Part shown: piece by piece, positions 1-10,209 of the stretch
Layout: every line of letters starts with the position of its first letter
How positions within the stretch are numbered: position 1 is the first letter of the stretch
Origin: Nemertoderma westbladi
Lineage: Eukaryota > Xenacoelomorpha > Nemertodermatida > Nemertodermatidae
DNA: 49,888 nt
Assembly (NCBI GenBank): GCA_032718475.1
Contig: JAUCBJ010008869.1
Span: 1 to 49,888, forward strand
Direction: 5' to 3'
Position numbers and translations under genes: made by a program
Notes under the pieces: generated by a model
The model's input: the letters and a program-made list of their open reading frames with translations, nothing else
Databases searched by the model: none
What the model was told of the DNA's origin: nothing

Positions 1-2085
1 TACAATAGACAGTTTTCTCTAATGGATAGTCAATCTGTTCGGTTACATTCCGGCCGATGGCTGTAGCGTATAGAGCCGCTTTTAACTCCGCTCGAGGAAC
101 TTTCAACTTGTTGTTGATTAATGCCTTAGAAGTAACCAGGGCGACTTTGATTCCATCCGGAGTTTCCACCCTTAGATAGGCTACTATACCTATTCCCATA
201 TCGCTGGCGTCTCCAAACACATGGAGTTGATAGGAATACGTAGGGAGAACATGACCAAAATATGAATGGGAAATTATAAAATCCTCGATGGCTGGCAGAG
301 AATCTTCCCATTTCATCCACTTCTTCAATAATTCTCCCTTAAGTGGATCGTCCCATGAGTGGTTTTCAAGCCACATTTGCTGTACCAAACTACGAGCAAT
401 CAATATAACTGGGCTAATAAATCCCAATGGATCGAAATAAGTGCTCAGTATACTTAAGCAAATCCGTTTGGTTCGAACTGGATTATCTCGCTGTTTTAGC
501 TGGAAAAACAGGATATCTCGCTCTATGTCCCATTTCAAGCCGAGTGTCTTGGTCTCTGGCAGATCATCTTTGATCAAATCGAGATCTTTCGCTCCTCGAT
601 CTTCCGCAGGGATCGACTCCAGAAACTCACGGGAGTTGCTGGTGAATTTGGTTAATCGAAATCCACCTCTTTTTAAGCACTCTACCGTTCCCTTAGCGAC
701 CTCAATGGCTTCCTCAACTGATGGGAGGGACTTCAGATTGTCGTCCATGTATATGTCTCTCATGATGTTGTCGATCACTTCCTTAGAGAATGCCTCTCGG
801 TTGTCCTCTGCAGTAGTACGCACTACCGAACAGGCGTTGGAAGGGCTTGAGATTATCCCAAAGGCCTGGATGGTCATCCAGTACTCCACCGGTTTCTGGT
901 TGAGATCTCCTTCGGGCCACCACAGAAATCGTAGACTATCTCGATCCCTATCTAACACCTTGACTTGTAAGAACATGCCTTCTATATCGGAGGCGAAAGC
1001 AATCGAATATTGTCTCAATCTTAAAAGAATTCCCAACAAAGATTGAAGCAAGTTGGGTCCGGGTAACAATTCAGAGTTAAGGGATTGACCCATGTAAAGA
1101 GCGGAGCCATCAAACACTACTCTCACTTCATGTGGCTTACCGGGTTTAGGAACGTAATGGTGGGTTAAGTAATACGTTCTTTCAGTCACAGGTGTTTCTT
1201 CCGGTACTCTCTCCGCGTATCCCTTACTAATAAATTTTTCCAGCTGTGTTTGATACATTGCTTTAGCTGAAGAATTAGCCATAAGGCGTCGATGGAGTTG
1301 CGCGATTCTTTTTTCCGCCAAAGGTCTGTTATTGATGAACTTCGGTTCTCTCTTGCGAAAAGGTAAACCGACTTCGTACCTTCCTTGATCTTTGAGGAAA
1401 CGTGTAGTTGTCTCTTGGATCTGCTTGGCCCTTTCCTCTTCCACCGACAAGGCTTTATCGTAGGAATTGGGCTCTACCGCCTCTTGCGTAAAGAATCGTA
1501 CAGCATGTTCATCTCGAGTCCTGGCATTGCAACGCTCAATGACGTCATTTAACTCGTCGTTATAAGCTTCTCGTTCAGATGGATAGAGAAGTTGACATAA
1601 GTTAACTTGGTTTTGCCAAGCCTCGTTTTCCTTAAGGAGATCGATGGTATTCTCCTCATCAAAAAGCTGGTGAACATCGTCGTTATCTGAGGAGTATGGA
1701 ATTCCCTCAGGTGAATCGTCTCCTTCACTAGTATCATCTTCCCATTCACTCACCTGGCAGACGCGCTCTTGCGGTAGTCTTTCTTTGAGTGTTCTACGGG
1801 AAGGGCCAGTAAAGTACCAACCTACTCTAGTTCTTACCGCATAGGTCTGTAGTGGCTGAGGTTGAGCAGGCCGTTTCTCTAATGTCTCCAGCGCTTCATG
1901 CGCGTTTTGGCCGATGAGTATTTGTACTCCAGGATAATCAGTCTGGAATCGAGGTATGTTAAGATGTTGGATGCTCTCATCCTCGTCCCAATTATAAAGG
2001 TCTGCTTGAGTAGTAGCGAAGTTCTTTATAGCCACCATTTTCACTGACCTTATGCTATGTTCTCCTAGTTCGTCCTGGGGGGGTG
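1..2085 (-). CDS. pol: BEL/Pao pol: reverse transcriptase and RNase H start (partial)
   Basis: Reading the minus strand from the C run at about 2085 down to base 1 gives some 690 codons with no stop, so the frame is open to the window edge. It has no start codon of its own; it would be made as part of a gag-protease-pol polyprotein. The reverse transcriptase active site reads YMDD (plus-strand 740-751), inside DIYMDDNL, which is typical of Pao-type enzymes. Further on a GDAS motif (around 202-214) marks the start of RNase H. Upstream of the reverse transcriptase is the usual BEL linker, rich in acidic residues. The rest of RNase H and the integrase would be beyond the window. The frame differs by one base from the protease frame, so as sequenced it is not translated continuously with it. 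The family assignment is firm; activity is unknown. Confidence 0.88.
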
Positions 2086-2717
2086 GACAACGCTCCTACA
2101 TAATAATCCGCTGTGATTGTAGATTTCCAAACTTGCATAATGCCAGACATGTTGAGCTTAGTTTGGAACTTGAGTTGTCCAGCAAATATATCTTCGGCTA
2201 GCTCTTTATCGATGAATGTTCCTGTGCTGCCGGAGTCCAGGAGGGCGTTCACTACATAACTCCGTTTAGGTCCGTGCACCCTTACTTGCACCACAGGAAA
2301 CTCTCGGATCCCTACATTGGAAGATGGCTCTTTCCAAGATGGTTGTCGTTCAGAAGTAGTTAGAGTGAAGTCGTTGTCTATATCCTTTTCATAGGTGAGT
2401 GCTCGATACACTGCGGTATTTATCATGTAACAGGATTCGTTTTCGTCGGAGAACTCGTCTGTATAGAATCCTTCCATCTCAGATTGATCAGTGTCGTTCA
2501 CATCACTGAATTGGACATGTAGCTCGGAATCACTTACCTGATTCGGACTATTTCGATCGAATTCAGCGTGCAACAAGATATGATGTTTCGCACCACACTT
2601 TGCACACCTTATGTCAGAGAAACAGGTTCGCCGTTGGTGTCCTTGTCTGAGGCAATTATAACATAACCGCTTCGCTTGCGTCCTTCTGGGCTCCTCTCTG
2701 ATGACTCCGAGGCGCAC
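2055..2717 (-). CDS. BEL/Pao zinc knuckles and DUF1758-type aspartic protease (broken)
   Basis: This minus-strand frame starts with a CCHC knuckle (CYNCLRQGHQRRTC) and a second cysteine cluster (CAKCGAKHHILLH). It goes on to a retropepsin-like domain with the catalytic triad in LLDSGSTGTFID. The apparent GTG start at 2717 is not a true start: the frame simply emerges from the 1.2 kb insertion, and the protein should be continuous with the gag frame ending at 3934. At its 3' end the frame runs into a C7 tract and stops at 2055, while the pol frame continues one base out of register. Function by family: polyprotein cleavage and nucleic-acid binding of the particle. It is probably inactive in this copy. 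Confidence 0.82.
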   Translation of the reverse strand: MRLGVIREEPRRTQAKRLCYNCLRQGHQRRTCFSDIRCAKCGAKHHILLHAEFDRNSPNQVSDSELHVQFSDVNDTDQSEMEGFYTDEFSDENESCYMINTAVYRALTYEKDIDNDFTLTTSERQPSWKEPSSNVGIREFPVVQVRVHGPKRSYVVNALLDSGSTGTFIDKELAEDIFAGQLKFQTKLNMSGIMQVWKSTITADYYVGALSTPPGRTRRT

Positions 2718-3933
2718 CCATGAGGCGGACGCTGTCCCACTACCCTTGGGGCCAGTCCGACTCCGTTTTTATCAGACCGGGCCGGAGGGTAGCCCGATGC
2801 TTCCCGGGTTTACTTTTCAATCCCCCGATCACACCGGCACAACTCGTCGGTGTAGCCAGATGGTCGGCTACTGTCAACTTGCTGTGGCCTGACTGTACAT
2901 TGAGCCAACTCAGAGAGTCAACCGGCGGGTGGACCAGTCGATAGCGATCGAGCATCAAGGTCGCCCTTGAGCCAAACCGACGGTCTTGTCCCAAGCGGGC
3001 TTGCGCTACCCACATGGAATATTGACCGTTTTCACCCGCCTCGCCGGCAGTATTGAGGGGAAGTCGGTTCCACAAACAATACTGACTAGCTCGAAAGCTA
3101 GGAACAAGTAACCACTTACCAGTCACTGTACACGTGTACTCAATAGATGCTCACGAAATCAAGTACACTACGGTAAACACAAAATCTGACGCATACCACG
3201 CACACACAGAGGACATAATCGGGGAAGACAAAATCGGTGACAAAATCAGAGGGGACAAAATTGTATCGACTAATAAAAAGTCGAGAGTACTTTATTTTAC
3301 CGACAGGGTAAAATAACTTTGTGTGCACAAAGTATGCTGGGGCGCAGTAAAATATGGTCCTACTAATACCAGCGGCGCCTGGACCAACCGGCAAGGGTTC
3401 CCATACTCACTCGCAGTGGCCATACATACACTCACGTATACCACGTACACACACAAACCACAGATTCCAGAGTATCATTCACTCGGACCACACTACAACA
3501 CTAACCCCTCCTTGCAGCCGATATTCCGGGTGCCACCTCCATTCCAATAGTAGTACCAACAGAATCATCAGGAACCTGTCCATTCCGATGCAACACCTCC
3601 ATTCCAATAGTGCTACCCTGGGAAAAGACACGTTTTGGCAACCGATTGGAGACAGTAAAGAGTCTGGTCAACTCATACATACCACACATAGACCTACCAC
3701 ATAAACCACATAAACCACAGATCACGCCATGCCACCACCCCTACTGTGTACAGGACTGGCAGTACGGCAACAGGCCGACTAGACGGTACCACGGCACCAT
3801 GTTGATTCATGGTTCGCAAGACACGAGGGCCTTCAGTAACTCCCCTGCACTATATCAGCGATTTAACGTGCCCCCAGACCCTCACGAGTCCACCGCCGCC
3901 TGTTTGGGACACCCCTATAGAGACCTCACCTCC
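2718..3933. other. About 1.2 kb insertion splitting the BEL/Pao zinc-knuckle region
   Basis: The gag frame ends abruptly at 3934 just after its first zinc knuckle, and the second knuckle resumes at about 2695, where intact BEL elements continue without a gap. The intervening DNA is more GC-rich than its surroundings (especially 2700-3100) and has no recognisable protein. It carries two copies of CACCTCCATTCCAATAGT about 58 bp apart (3533-3560 and 3594-3620) and CA-rich stretches. No clear terminal inverted repeat or target duplication was found. It could be a solo LTR or other non-autonomous element, or an assembly join. No GT-AG pair would restore the frame, so it is not an obvious intron. 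Confidence 0.55.
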
Positions 3934-5802
3934 TTAGGCATCCCACATGACTTCGCGTCTCTCTGTTAATGATTTCTTTAGAAATTCATCACACCTATTC
4001 AAATGGTGGGTCCCGTCGCACAGCGCACATTTCGGTTTGATGTTACTTACCTTATTTTGAGTCACATTGTGTACACTTGCCCTTTCTTCGGGTTTTCTCA
4101 CCTGAATTCTCTTGGGAGACGTGGGAGGAGTTTTTCTTACCTGTTCCCTCCTGTCATTTGTTCGAGACTTGAATTTACTTACCTGATCTTTAGGCATTTT
4201 ATTCACGTAATAAGATCTATCAGTGTCTTTCCCGCTATCTTCTCCTTGAGAAGTCTGGCTTTCGCCGTCGTCTGTATAACACACTGGTGTTACCTTTCTC
4301 CTAGAGACGGGTTTTTCACTTACCTTGTTTTCCGGTGTCTTCTCTCGGGACTGCTTGAGGAGTTGCAATTTCACTTCTCCATCCAAGAATGACATGAGAT
4401 CAGCCATGGTAGGGTCTCGTCGTTGTTGTTCCATCATATATAACACTTTCTTATCCCAGCGTGTACCTACTCCACCTTTCGGTAAAGTAGAAGCCACTGC
4501 TCTAATAACCATAGTGTTCTGATACTCATGAGACTTACCTAGCCAATCTAATTGTCTGCAGATCTCCTGGATCTCATCGGAAAACTCGATAATTCCACTA
4601 CTAATAAACTTTCGGGGCGCTACTAACTTTGCATATAAGTACCCAGCGATATTATTCCTATTACCATACCTGATGTTTAGTGTATCCCAAACTTGTCTTA
4701 ATCCGTCTGGATGTCCAATAAACTTTAACGCCATTAACTTGGGAGATCCTTCCAAGCACTCGATGAGGTATCTAAGTTTTTCTCCATTAGATAGTACAGA
4801 GTTCTGTATGTTATCTTTGTAATATTCATTAAAAGGTAACCATTTCATCTCATCTCCATTGAACTTGACGATCTCTCCCACCTTTACTGCTTGCCGGGCT
4901 TCGGTTCTAGCCATTTGACGCGTAAAACTTTCTTGGGCCATCGTGTTATTTAATATCGAGTTATCTGTATATAAATTTCTCGGATTATGATCAGTTCTAT
5001 GTGGAATATCATTATCAACAGGTCTATAATTACCCTTAATAGGGTTCACTATAGGAGTTTCAACTTCGCTAGCAGTATATATGCGTGTAGGCTCCACACC
5101 TTGCGCATGAGATACTTCAGACCTAACAGGTTGACACATTGTTACTGAGGGTGGTGGTATACCCCTTTGTGTGTTTACTAATTTATCGCATTCGAGTGCG
5201 ATACTTTGCTGCACTTCTTGCAACTCTAGCCTACTTTCCCTTACTGTGCCCTTGAATTGCTGGACAGTCTCCTGCATCTGCCCGAGCAGGATATCCATCC
5301 CCCGCCGTCTCTCGTCCACCCATTCGACCGCCGAAGTGGGAGTCGCCAACGTTGTAGCGGGTGGACGAGGGACAACGGGCGACAAATTATGAATAATTCG
5401 CTCGGGGTCCAGGACCTGAACTGTATCCGGGGCAGTTCTACGGGGCACAGGTAGCTTAGTGCTATGCAAAGGGAATTTAGAGGTAGTCTCAGGGAGCACA
5501 GGTATGTCTATCACCGAAGGGGTGATTTCAAGAACAGGCCTAATTATTTCAGGCTCATCTACTATAGTAGGGAGTCTTTCTATTTTAATTATTTGGTCTG
5601 TGGGCTCTGTACTACCTAAGTTGGTGTTATTTAGTTGCCTTCTAACAGCTGGAGGCAAATCAGGCAATTTCTGACGGTGGAATGTTCTTTTACGTCTGCT
5701 TAGACGAGATCTATTTCCTTTGCCTTCAGTATCGGTGGTATCGCCTTCCTCAGATGATGTATATCCCTGTCTTTTGGGAGTAGATCGATTCATCATCTGC
5801 AT
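3934..5802 (-). CDS. gag: BEL/Pao gag polyprotein (DUF1759-like plus zinc knuckle)
   Basis: 622 codons on the minus strand. The N-terminal third is basic and low complexity, with a Pro/Thr-rich stretch. A short predicted coiled coil follows near residues 165-215. Residues about 305-480 match the DUF1759 gag core of BEL/Pao elements: a typical lead-in (VKFNGDEMKWLPFNEYY), a leucine-rich helical middle and the GNRNN segment. A Lys/Glu-rich linker precedes a zinc knuckle, CALCDGTHHLNRC, near the C-terminus. The ATG at 5802 lies 19 bases after the stop of the preceding ORF and in another frame. The stop at 3934 results from the 1.2 kb insertion, so the original product was longer. By family it builds the virus-like particle. 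Confidence 0.85.
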   Translation of the reverse strand: MQMMNRSTPKRQGYTSSEEGDTTDTEGKGNRSRLSRRKRTFHRQKLPDLPPAVRRQLNNTNLGSTEPTDQIIKIERLPTIVDEPEIIRPVLEITPSVIDIPVLPETTSKFPLHSTKLPVPRRTAPDTVQVLDPERIIHNLSPVVPRPPATTLATPTSAVEWVDERRRGMDILLGQMQETVQQFKGTVRESRLELQEVQQSIALECDKLVNTQRGIPPPSVTMCQPVRSEVSHAQGVEPTRIYTASEVETPIVNPIKGNYRPVDNDIPHRTDHNPRNLYTDNSILNNTMAQESFTRQMARTEARQAVKVGEIVKFNGDEMKWLPFNEYYKDNIQNSVLSNGEKLRYLIECLEGSPKLMALKFIGHPDGLRQVWDTLNIRYGNRNNIAGYLYAKLVAPRKFISSGIIEFSDEIQEICRQLDWLGKSHEYQNTMVIRAVASTLPKGGVGTRWDKKVLYMMEQQRRDPTMADLMSFLDGEVKLQLLKQSREKTPENKVSEKPVSRRKVTPVCYTDDGESQTSQGEDSGKDTDRSYYVNKMPKDQVSKFKSRTNDRREQVRKTPPTSPKRIQVRKPEERASVHNVTQNKVSNIKPKCALCDGTHHLNRCDEFLKKSLTERREVMWDA

Positions 5803-5821
5803 ATTACTAGCTGTTAACTGT

Positions 5822-7264
5822 TTATTTATGCAGTCTTGATTCTCCTGAAATGTTTTCCAATTCTAATTGGATGGTTTCTTCAGCCGCTCTCCGTTCTGCT
5901 TCTGCCACTGCCTCTGCCGCCTTTCTTTCCGCTTCGGCCGCTGCCATTGCCGCCTTTCTTTCTGCTTCTGCCGCTTTTGCCTCTGCCGCTGCCTCTGCCG
6001 CTGCCGCTTTTGCCTCTGCCGCTGCCTCTGCCGCTGCCGCTTTTGTTTCTGCTTCTGCAGCTGCCACTGCTGCTGCTACTGCCGCTGCCTTTCTGTCTTC
6101 TATACGTTTTTTCTTTACTTGTTCTTCTTGGACTCTTGTCAGGCGGAGTTGTTCATCGAATTTAGCTTGATTCGCAGCCCTCATTTCCACATCGATGGCA
6201 TCCAACACAAGCTTGGTTCCCTCACTATTAGGGCTAAGTCCATCTAACCTTCTTCTCAATTCGTCATCACCTAAAAAACGTTGATAGTCCGACAGATAGA
6301 TGTCAATGGCATCTCTCTTATGCGGCTTCTCTGCCGTCGCTTCACTTTCCACTTGGGAAAAAGTAGCGTCTGTTGATTCTCCATGGGTTGATCGCTCCTC
6401 CAGCTGAGCTTTCCACTGAGCTGTTCCTTGAACCTGGAGACTCACCCGTTGAAACCACGTCTTTACGGCAACTTGCAACGACGTGTCTTGTTTTCGTTTA
6501 GAAGCCTCCTCAAAGGCTGATAAGATTAGCCTGATTCGAAGAATTCTTTCTCTAACTTGATAAAGCAGCAATCCCTGCTCTTGAGGTCCTTGAGGTTGTT
6601 GAAACAGTTGTTCTTTTAATCGCTCTATAGAGCTGAAGAATCCCTGTGCGTATCCGGCTGCGGACCTCTTCCACACAGCTGGATCGATGGTTTCCTTGGC
6701 TACTCCCATCCGGTGTATGTCTTCCCAGGCAGCTTCTGATAAATCAAACGGGAGTCCGGGTCCGGGGAAGTTCCATTGCGACTCGACAATAGACTTCAGT
6801 TCTTCACTCGTGTATCCCGCATAACTATCTCTAGTTGACCGTTGACTTCTCGCCCAATCGATCTGGTGTTCTTCCACCGCGATCAATAACCTAGTGAGTA
6901 CGGCTGCAGGAAGGATGAGAAGGGGATCCGTATAAACCGCATCCGTCATCTCTGCTCCGCGCTCGGGTGTCAGCTCTACAGTATCCTCACTACTGGAGCT
7001 GCTGGGCCGCTGAGGAATAAGTTCTTGACTAGCGGGTTGTTGCTGTTCCGCTGCTTCTTGGTCCCGCTTGACCTGAGCTCGGGTGCCTATGATAGACCTA
7101 CGATGTTGGACTAGCCTAGGTTCTGTTATTACTACTGGAGGGATGACCTTCCTCACAGTGGGAGGTGAACTGAACTTACGACCAGACGGTTGTACGTCTC
7201 TATCTGAGTCGCAGAGAGTTACATCTAATAAACTGTCTGACAGGTTCTGCTTAGTATCAGACAT
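5822..7264 (-). CDS. BEL/Pao-associated ORF1 with Ala-rich coiled coil
   Basis: 480 codons beginning at an ATG (7264) and ending just before gag on the same strand. I recognise no catalytic domain. Residues 1-120 are disordered-looking, with a Gln-rich and a Ser-rich run. Residues about 120-330 are mixed helical, with several Trp. Residues about 370-475 form an extreme Ala/Glu/Lys/Arg helix built from short repeats such as AEAAAEAKA and AEAERKAA, probably a long coiled coil. Spacing and strand tie it to the element, although most BEL elements I know of have a single gag-pol frame. It could be an extra structural or nucleic-acid chaperone protein, or a captured host sequence. The 19-base gap and frame change to gag mean reinitiation or separate translation would be needed. 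Confidence 0.65.
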   Translation of the reverse strand: MSDTKQNLSDSLLDVTLCDSDRDVQPSGRKFSSPPTVRKVIPPVVITEPRLVQHRRSIIGTRAQVKRDQEAAEQQQPASQELIPQRPSSSSSEDTVELTPERGAEMTDAVYTDPLLILPAAVLTRLLIAVEEHQIDWARSQRSTRDSYAGYTSEELKSIVESQWNFPGPGLPFDLSEAAWEDIHRMGVAKETIDPAVWKRSAAGYAQGFFSSIERLKEQLFQQPQGPQEQGLLLYQVRERILRIRLILSAFEEASKRKQDTSLQVAVKTWFQRVSLQVQGTAQWKAQLEERSTHGESTDATFSQVESEATAEKPHKRDAIDIYLSDYQRFLGDDELRRRLDGLSPNSEGTKLVLDAIDVEMRAANQAKFDEQLRLTRVQEEQVKKKRIEDRKAAAVAAAVAAAEAETKAAAAEAAAEAKAAAAEAAAEAKAAEAERKAAMAAAEAERKAAEAVAEAERRAAEETIQLELENISGESRLHK

Positions 7265-8598
7265 GACTATGTATACCGTTGAATGTCTACTGCTGTATTA
7301 CAGTCTGAGCAAGTCTAGTAACTCAGTATTAACTGCTAGCCTAGTAATTAATTACCGATACTGCTACTCAGTGTAGTAGGATATATATATAATATATTAG
7401 AACACCGGTATGCTTATGGTATATATAACTATATAAGTATTATTACAGACTAGGTTTATCACAGAATACCGGTATAATTTTAGCAAAAATATATATAAAT
7501 ATATAATAGGCCTATCGGGAATACCGGTATACAGTTTACAGTTTGTAGTATATATAATTCTGGACTAGAATTAATTATAAGTACCGGTATAATTTCAGCC
7601 TAAATTTATAGAAATAAAGATAATAGGCCTATCGTAAATACCGGTATATCAATTATTTTAAATAATTGAATTTCTGTATTTTAGGGTTACTTGATTACTT
7701 TACTTACTTTACTACCGTTATTTGAGCAGTAATCCAACTGATATTGAGACCTAATGGTTGTATGGTAGGCCCACTATTTATAAATCGTTAGATTTGATTT
7801 ATAATATATATATACCCGTTTTAATGGGTTTTGTCAATGTTTGAAATAAATGTTATTATTTCTGAGGGGTAATCACTACACAAAGCGGTGCGCTTTCAAT
7901 GAAGTGTTACTTATAAGACACTAAAACAAATAATTCTAATTTACCTAAGTTACTTAATACTACAAATTACGTACAATTCGGGTGAGATTACAATCTCTAA
8001 ATAAACACAAAAATTTACAAAAAACACAAAATACGAATTTTTAGGGTAATTTTACAAGAAGTCTACAAACCAGCCTAACAAAGGGTTAGAAATCTGGTTA
8101 TTACAACGGACAGGGTACTACGGTATTTGAAATAATAAGTAGTAGTAAATACACTGCGTTGTCCAGATAGGAAAATACCACCGCCTGACGACCTATAGCC
8201 GTATCGCTATAGGTTCTACGTTATGTATCACGGAGTGTTCCTACCTAGAAGTTAATAGAGCTAATCGAACGTGCCTATCAACCACTTTACAACACAAATA
8301 TAATGTCTACACTAATTACTTCGGAAAGTACTGTACACTAAACCCTAAATTAGGTACGAGTACTTGTACAACAGATAATCAGTAGTTAAATATACTTGAA
8401 CAGCTAAAAGAACCACGGCATCTGCTGGAGTGACCGATGCACAAAATCACCAGTCTTTACCTACGCCAAGCAGCCCGTGTAGTACCGGGGTTAATTTAAC
8501 TATAGCGGTATGTATAACAAACACAATTACTGTAGGAACAAACTTGGGGAATGAATGTTGCGGATAATCGCATAAACTCTGAATAATAAATATTACGC
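7265..8598. other. AT-rich region upstream of the BEL/Pao ORFs (possible LTR/leader)
   Basis: There is no gene here. It should contain the leader and perhaps the 5' LTR of the BEL/Pao element, since ORF1 begins at 7264 on the minus strand. TATA-like stretches occur (around 7380-7400 and 7800-7815), but without the partner LTR the border cannot be drawn. Confidence 0.4.
7468..7648. repeat. Two diverged ~65-bp units bounded by ACCGGTATA
   Basis: Units at 7468-7531 and 7583-7648 each start with ACCGGTATAATTT, carry AATAGGCCTATCG in the middle and end with ATACCGGTATA, about 115 bp apart. They are internal repeats of the region upstream of the BEL ORFs. Confidence 0.6.
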
Positions 8599-9280
8599 TA
8601 GGGGCCGTCCAAGTATGACGTCAGCACTTTAGGGGGGGGGAGGGGGGTTGGGAAAATCTGATGACGTGCTGATGAGGGGAGGGGAGGGGGTCAGCCAAAA
8701 TCTGACGTCAGCATGTTCATTTATAGGCGCCAGAAGAGATTTAGCAGAAGAGTAAATAGCTTGCCTATTTTAATTGTTCGAAGCCCCCGAAGGCCCGTAG
8801 CACGACCTACTGTTTCAGTTACCAGTCACCATGTTTCAGTGATTAGGACGTGTGCTACTGTGGTACTGAGGTACTGGGGTTCGCCTGAAAATGAAACATT
8901 AATCCTAAGCTAATGATTGTTAAAGACTGCAGTATTGGCAGATTGGTTCATTTAGGCCTATTATTAGCTTGTTTGTTTATTATCATTCATAAACTGCTGT
9001 CGCATCAGGTAGAAGTATGTAAACGATAGGCTATCCTACTACAACTCTATACCTTCCTATAGATAAGCTATGTAACAACAGCCAGCCCCCGTGCACCCCC
9101 TCTCCAATGCAATATAATACCTTTATCCTGCTGATAATAGTTTATTACAAATTTTTTTTTAATCTGATTTAGGGGGGGGGGGGGGGGGGTCAACGTCTAT
9201 CTGATGACATCTGATTTAGGGGAGGGAGGGGGTCAAAATTTTGAGGAAAAGTGCAGACGTCATACTTGGACGGCCCCCTA
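8599..9280. mobile_element. TA-flanked MITE (678 bp), Tc1/mariner-like by target site
   Basis: Terminal inverted repeats of about 28 bp begin GGGGCCGTCCAAGTATGACG at 8601 and are mirrored at 9251-9278 with two or three differences. TA dinucleotides flank both ends (8599-8600 and 9279-9280). Subterminal G-rich runs with ATCTGATGACG-like motifs also occur near both ends. There is no transposase. An almost identical but empty site lies in the neighbouring 288-bp repeat near 9563-9572, where ACGCTA runs straight into CCCGTACAG; this supports the borders and the TA duplication. Confidence 0.8.
9170..9189 (+). repeat. Poly-G tract (about 18 G)
   Basis: A homopolymer inside the right part of the MITE. 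Its length is likely uncertain in assembly. Confidence 0.7.
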
Positions 9281-9850
9281 CGCGTACAAACTACTCAAAC
9301 AAAATGCAGACCGAACACTGACAGACTACTATCAAGCCTAAACAAACTACGGTATATGCAGACTCCGAAATAATTAGGTAGTATGCGTTCTAACCCAGTA
9401 GTACGACTTATTCTTTAATTGGGGGTTTACCTTACAGCATTCGCTGCCCCTACTTCCTAACCGTTCTTTATCGGACAAGTGATCTACACACGCTGCAATC
9501 CGCTCAGGCCTAATAACAGCCAGACAACTATCCAGCCTACAAATTATCTAAATAAAATTATACGCTACCCGTACAGACTTACACAAACAAAGTACAGACT
9601 AAACGATGGCAGACTACTCTCAAGCCTAAATAAACTACAGGACATGCAGACTCCGAAATGATTAGGGAGTATGCGTTCTAACCCAGTAGTACGACTTATT
9701 CTTTAGTTGGGGGTTTACCTTACAGCATTCGCTGCCCCTACTTCCTAACCGTACTTAATCGGACAGGTGATCTACACACACTGCAATCCGTTCGGACCTA
9801 ACAGCAATCAGACAACAGCTCAGCCTAAAATCGTCTGTACAATCTGATCA
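9281..9850. repeat. Tandem duplication, 288-bp period, about two copies
   Basis: The segment around GTATGCGTTCTAACCCAGTA starts at 9381 and again at 9669 with high identity over at least 200 bp on each side. The first copy is interrupted at its left by the MITE. A third, poorly matching stretch follows after 9790. No coding potential was seen. Confidence 0.8.
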
Positions 9851-10014
9851 GGTTTACACGCCTTCTGTTCAATACTGGCCTACAAATAAATAAAACTTGA
9901 CAGAAATAAGTAAAAATCTCAATAAAAAAACCAGGGCTGCAGTCCCTGATTAATTATTAAGACCTACCGGTATACAACAATCAAATCGAATAATACTAAT
10001 GTACTTATACGGGA

Positions 10015-10168
10015 AGTACCGGTTAGGACAGTTAGGCCTACGGACCTACAGAAGTACCGGTTCTGGCAGTTGGACCTACGGGCCTACAGCAGTACCGGTT
10101 CTTGCAGTTGGGCCTACTGACCTACAGAAGTACCGGTTCAAGTTTACCGGTTGACCGGTATTTTCAAC
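10015..10168. repeat. 38-bp minisatellite with ACCGGTT core
   Basis: AGTACCGGTT recurs at 10015, 10052, 10091 and 10129 (spacing 37-39), each copy followed by a GCAGTTGG..CTACGG..CTACAG segment. It is flanked by further ACCGGT palindromes. Confidence 0.8.
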
Positions 10169-10209
10169 TTTATTGCTTACTGCAATAAAGAAGCTATATC
10201 CTTTAATGT

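Larger units (their letters stand above)
1..7264 (-). mobile_element. BEL/Pao LTR retrotransposon, internal region (partial, damaged)
   Basis: Read on the minus strand, the order is an Ala-rich coiled-coil ORF (7264-5822), a gag ORF with a DUF1759-like region and a zinc knuckle (5802-3934), a 1.2 kb unrelated insertion, two more zinc knuckles plus an aspartic protease (2717-2055), then pol with reverse transcriptase and the start of RNase H running off the window at base 1. The order, the DSGST protease and the Pao-type YMDD reverse transcriptase identify BEL/Pao. Damage consists of the insertion in the zinc-knuckle region and one frame change in a run of seven C (plus-strand G, about 2079-2085). 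Integrase and the 3' LTR lie outside the window. The 5' LTR was not delimited; it should lie above 7264, but no matching partner is available. Confidence 0.9.

Noticed and set aside
2740-3126. 128-codon minus-strand ORF in the 1.2 kb insertion
   Set aside because: Low-complexity mixture without domain; overlapping frames on the other strand are equally open, typical of GC-rich non-coding DNA.
5836-6247. Leu/Pro-, Ala- and Cys-rich plus-strand ORFs
   Set aside because: They are shadows of the Ala/Glu/Lys repeat helix encoded on the minus strand by ORF1.
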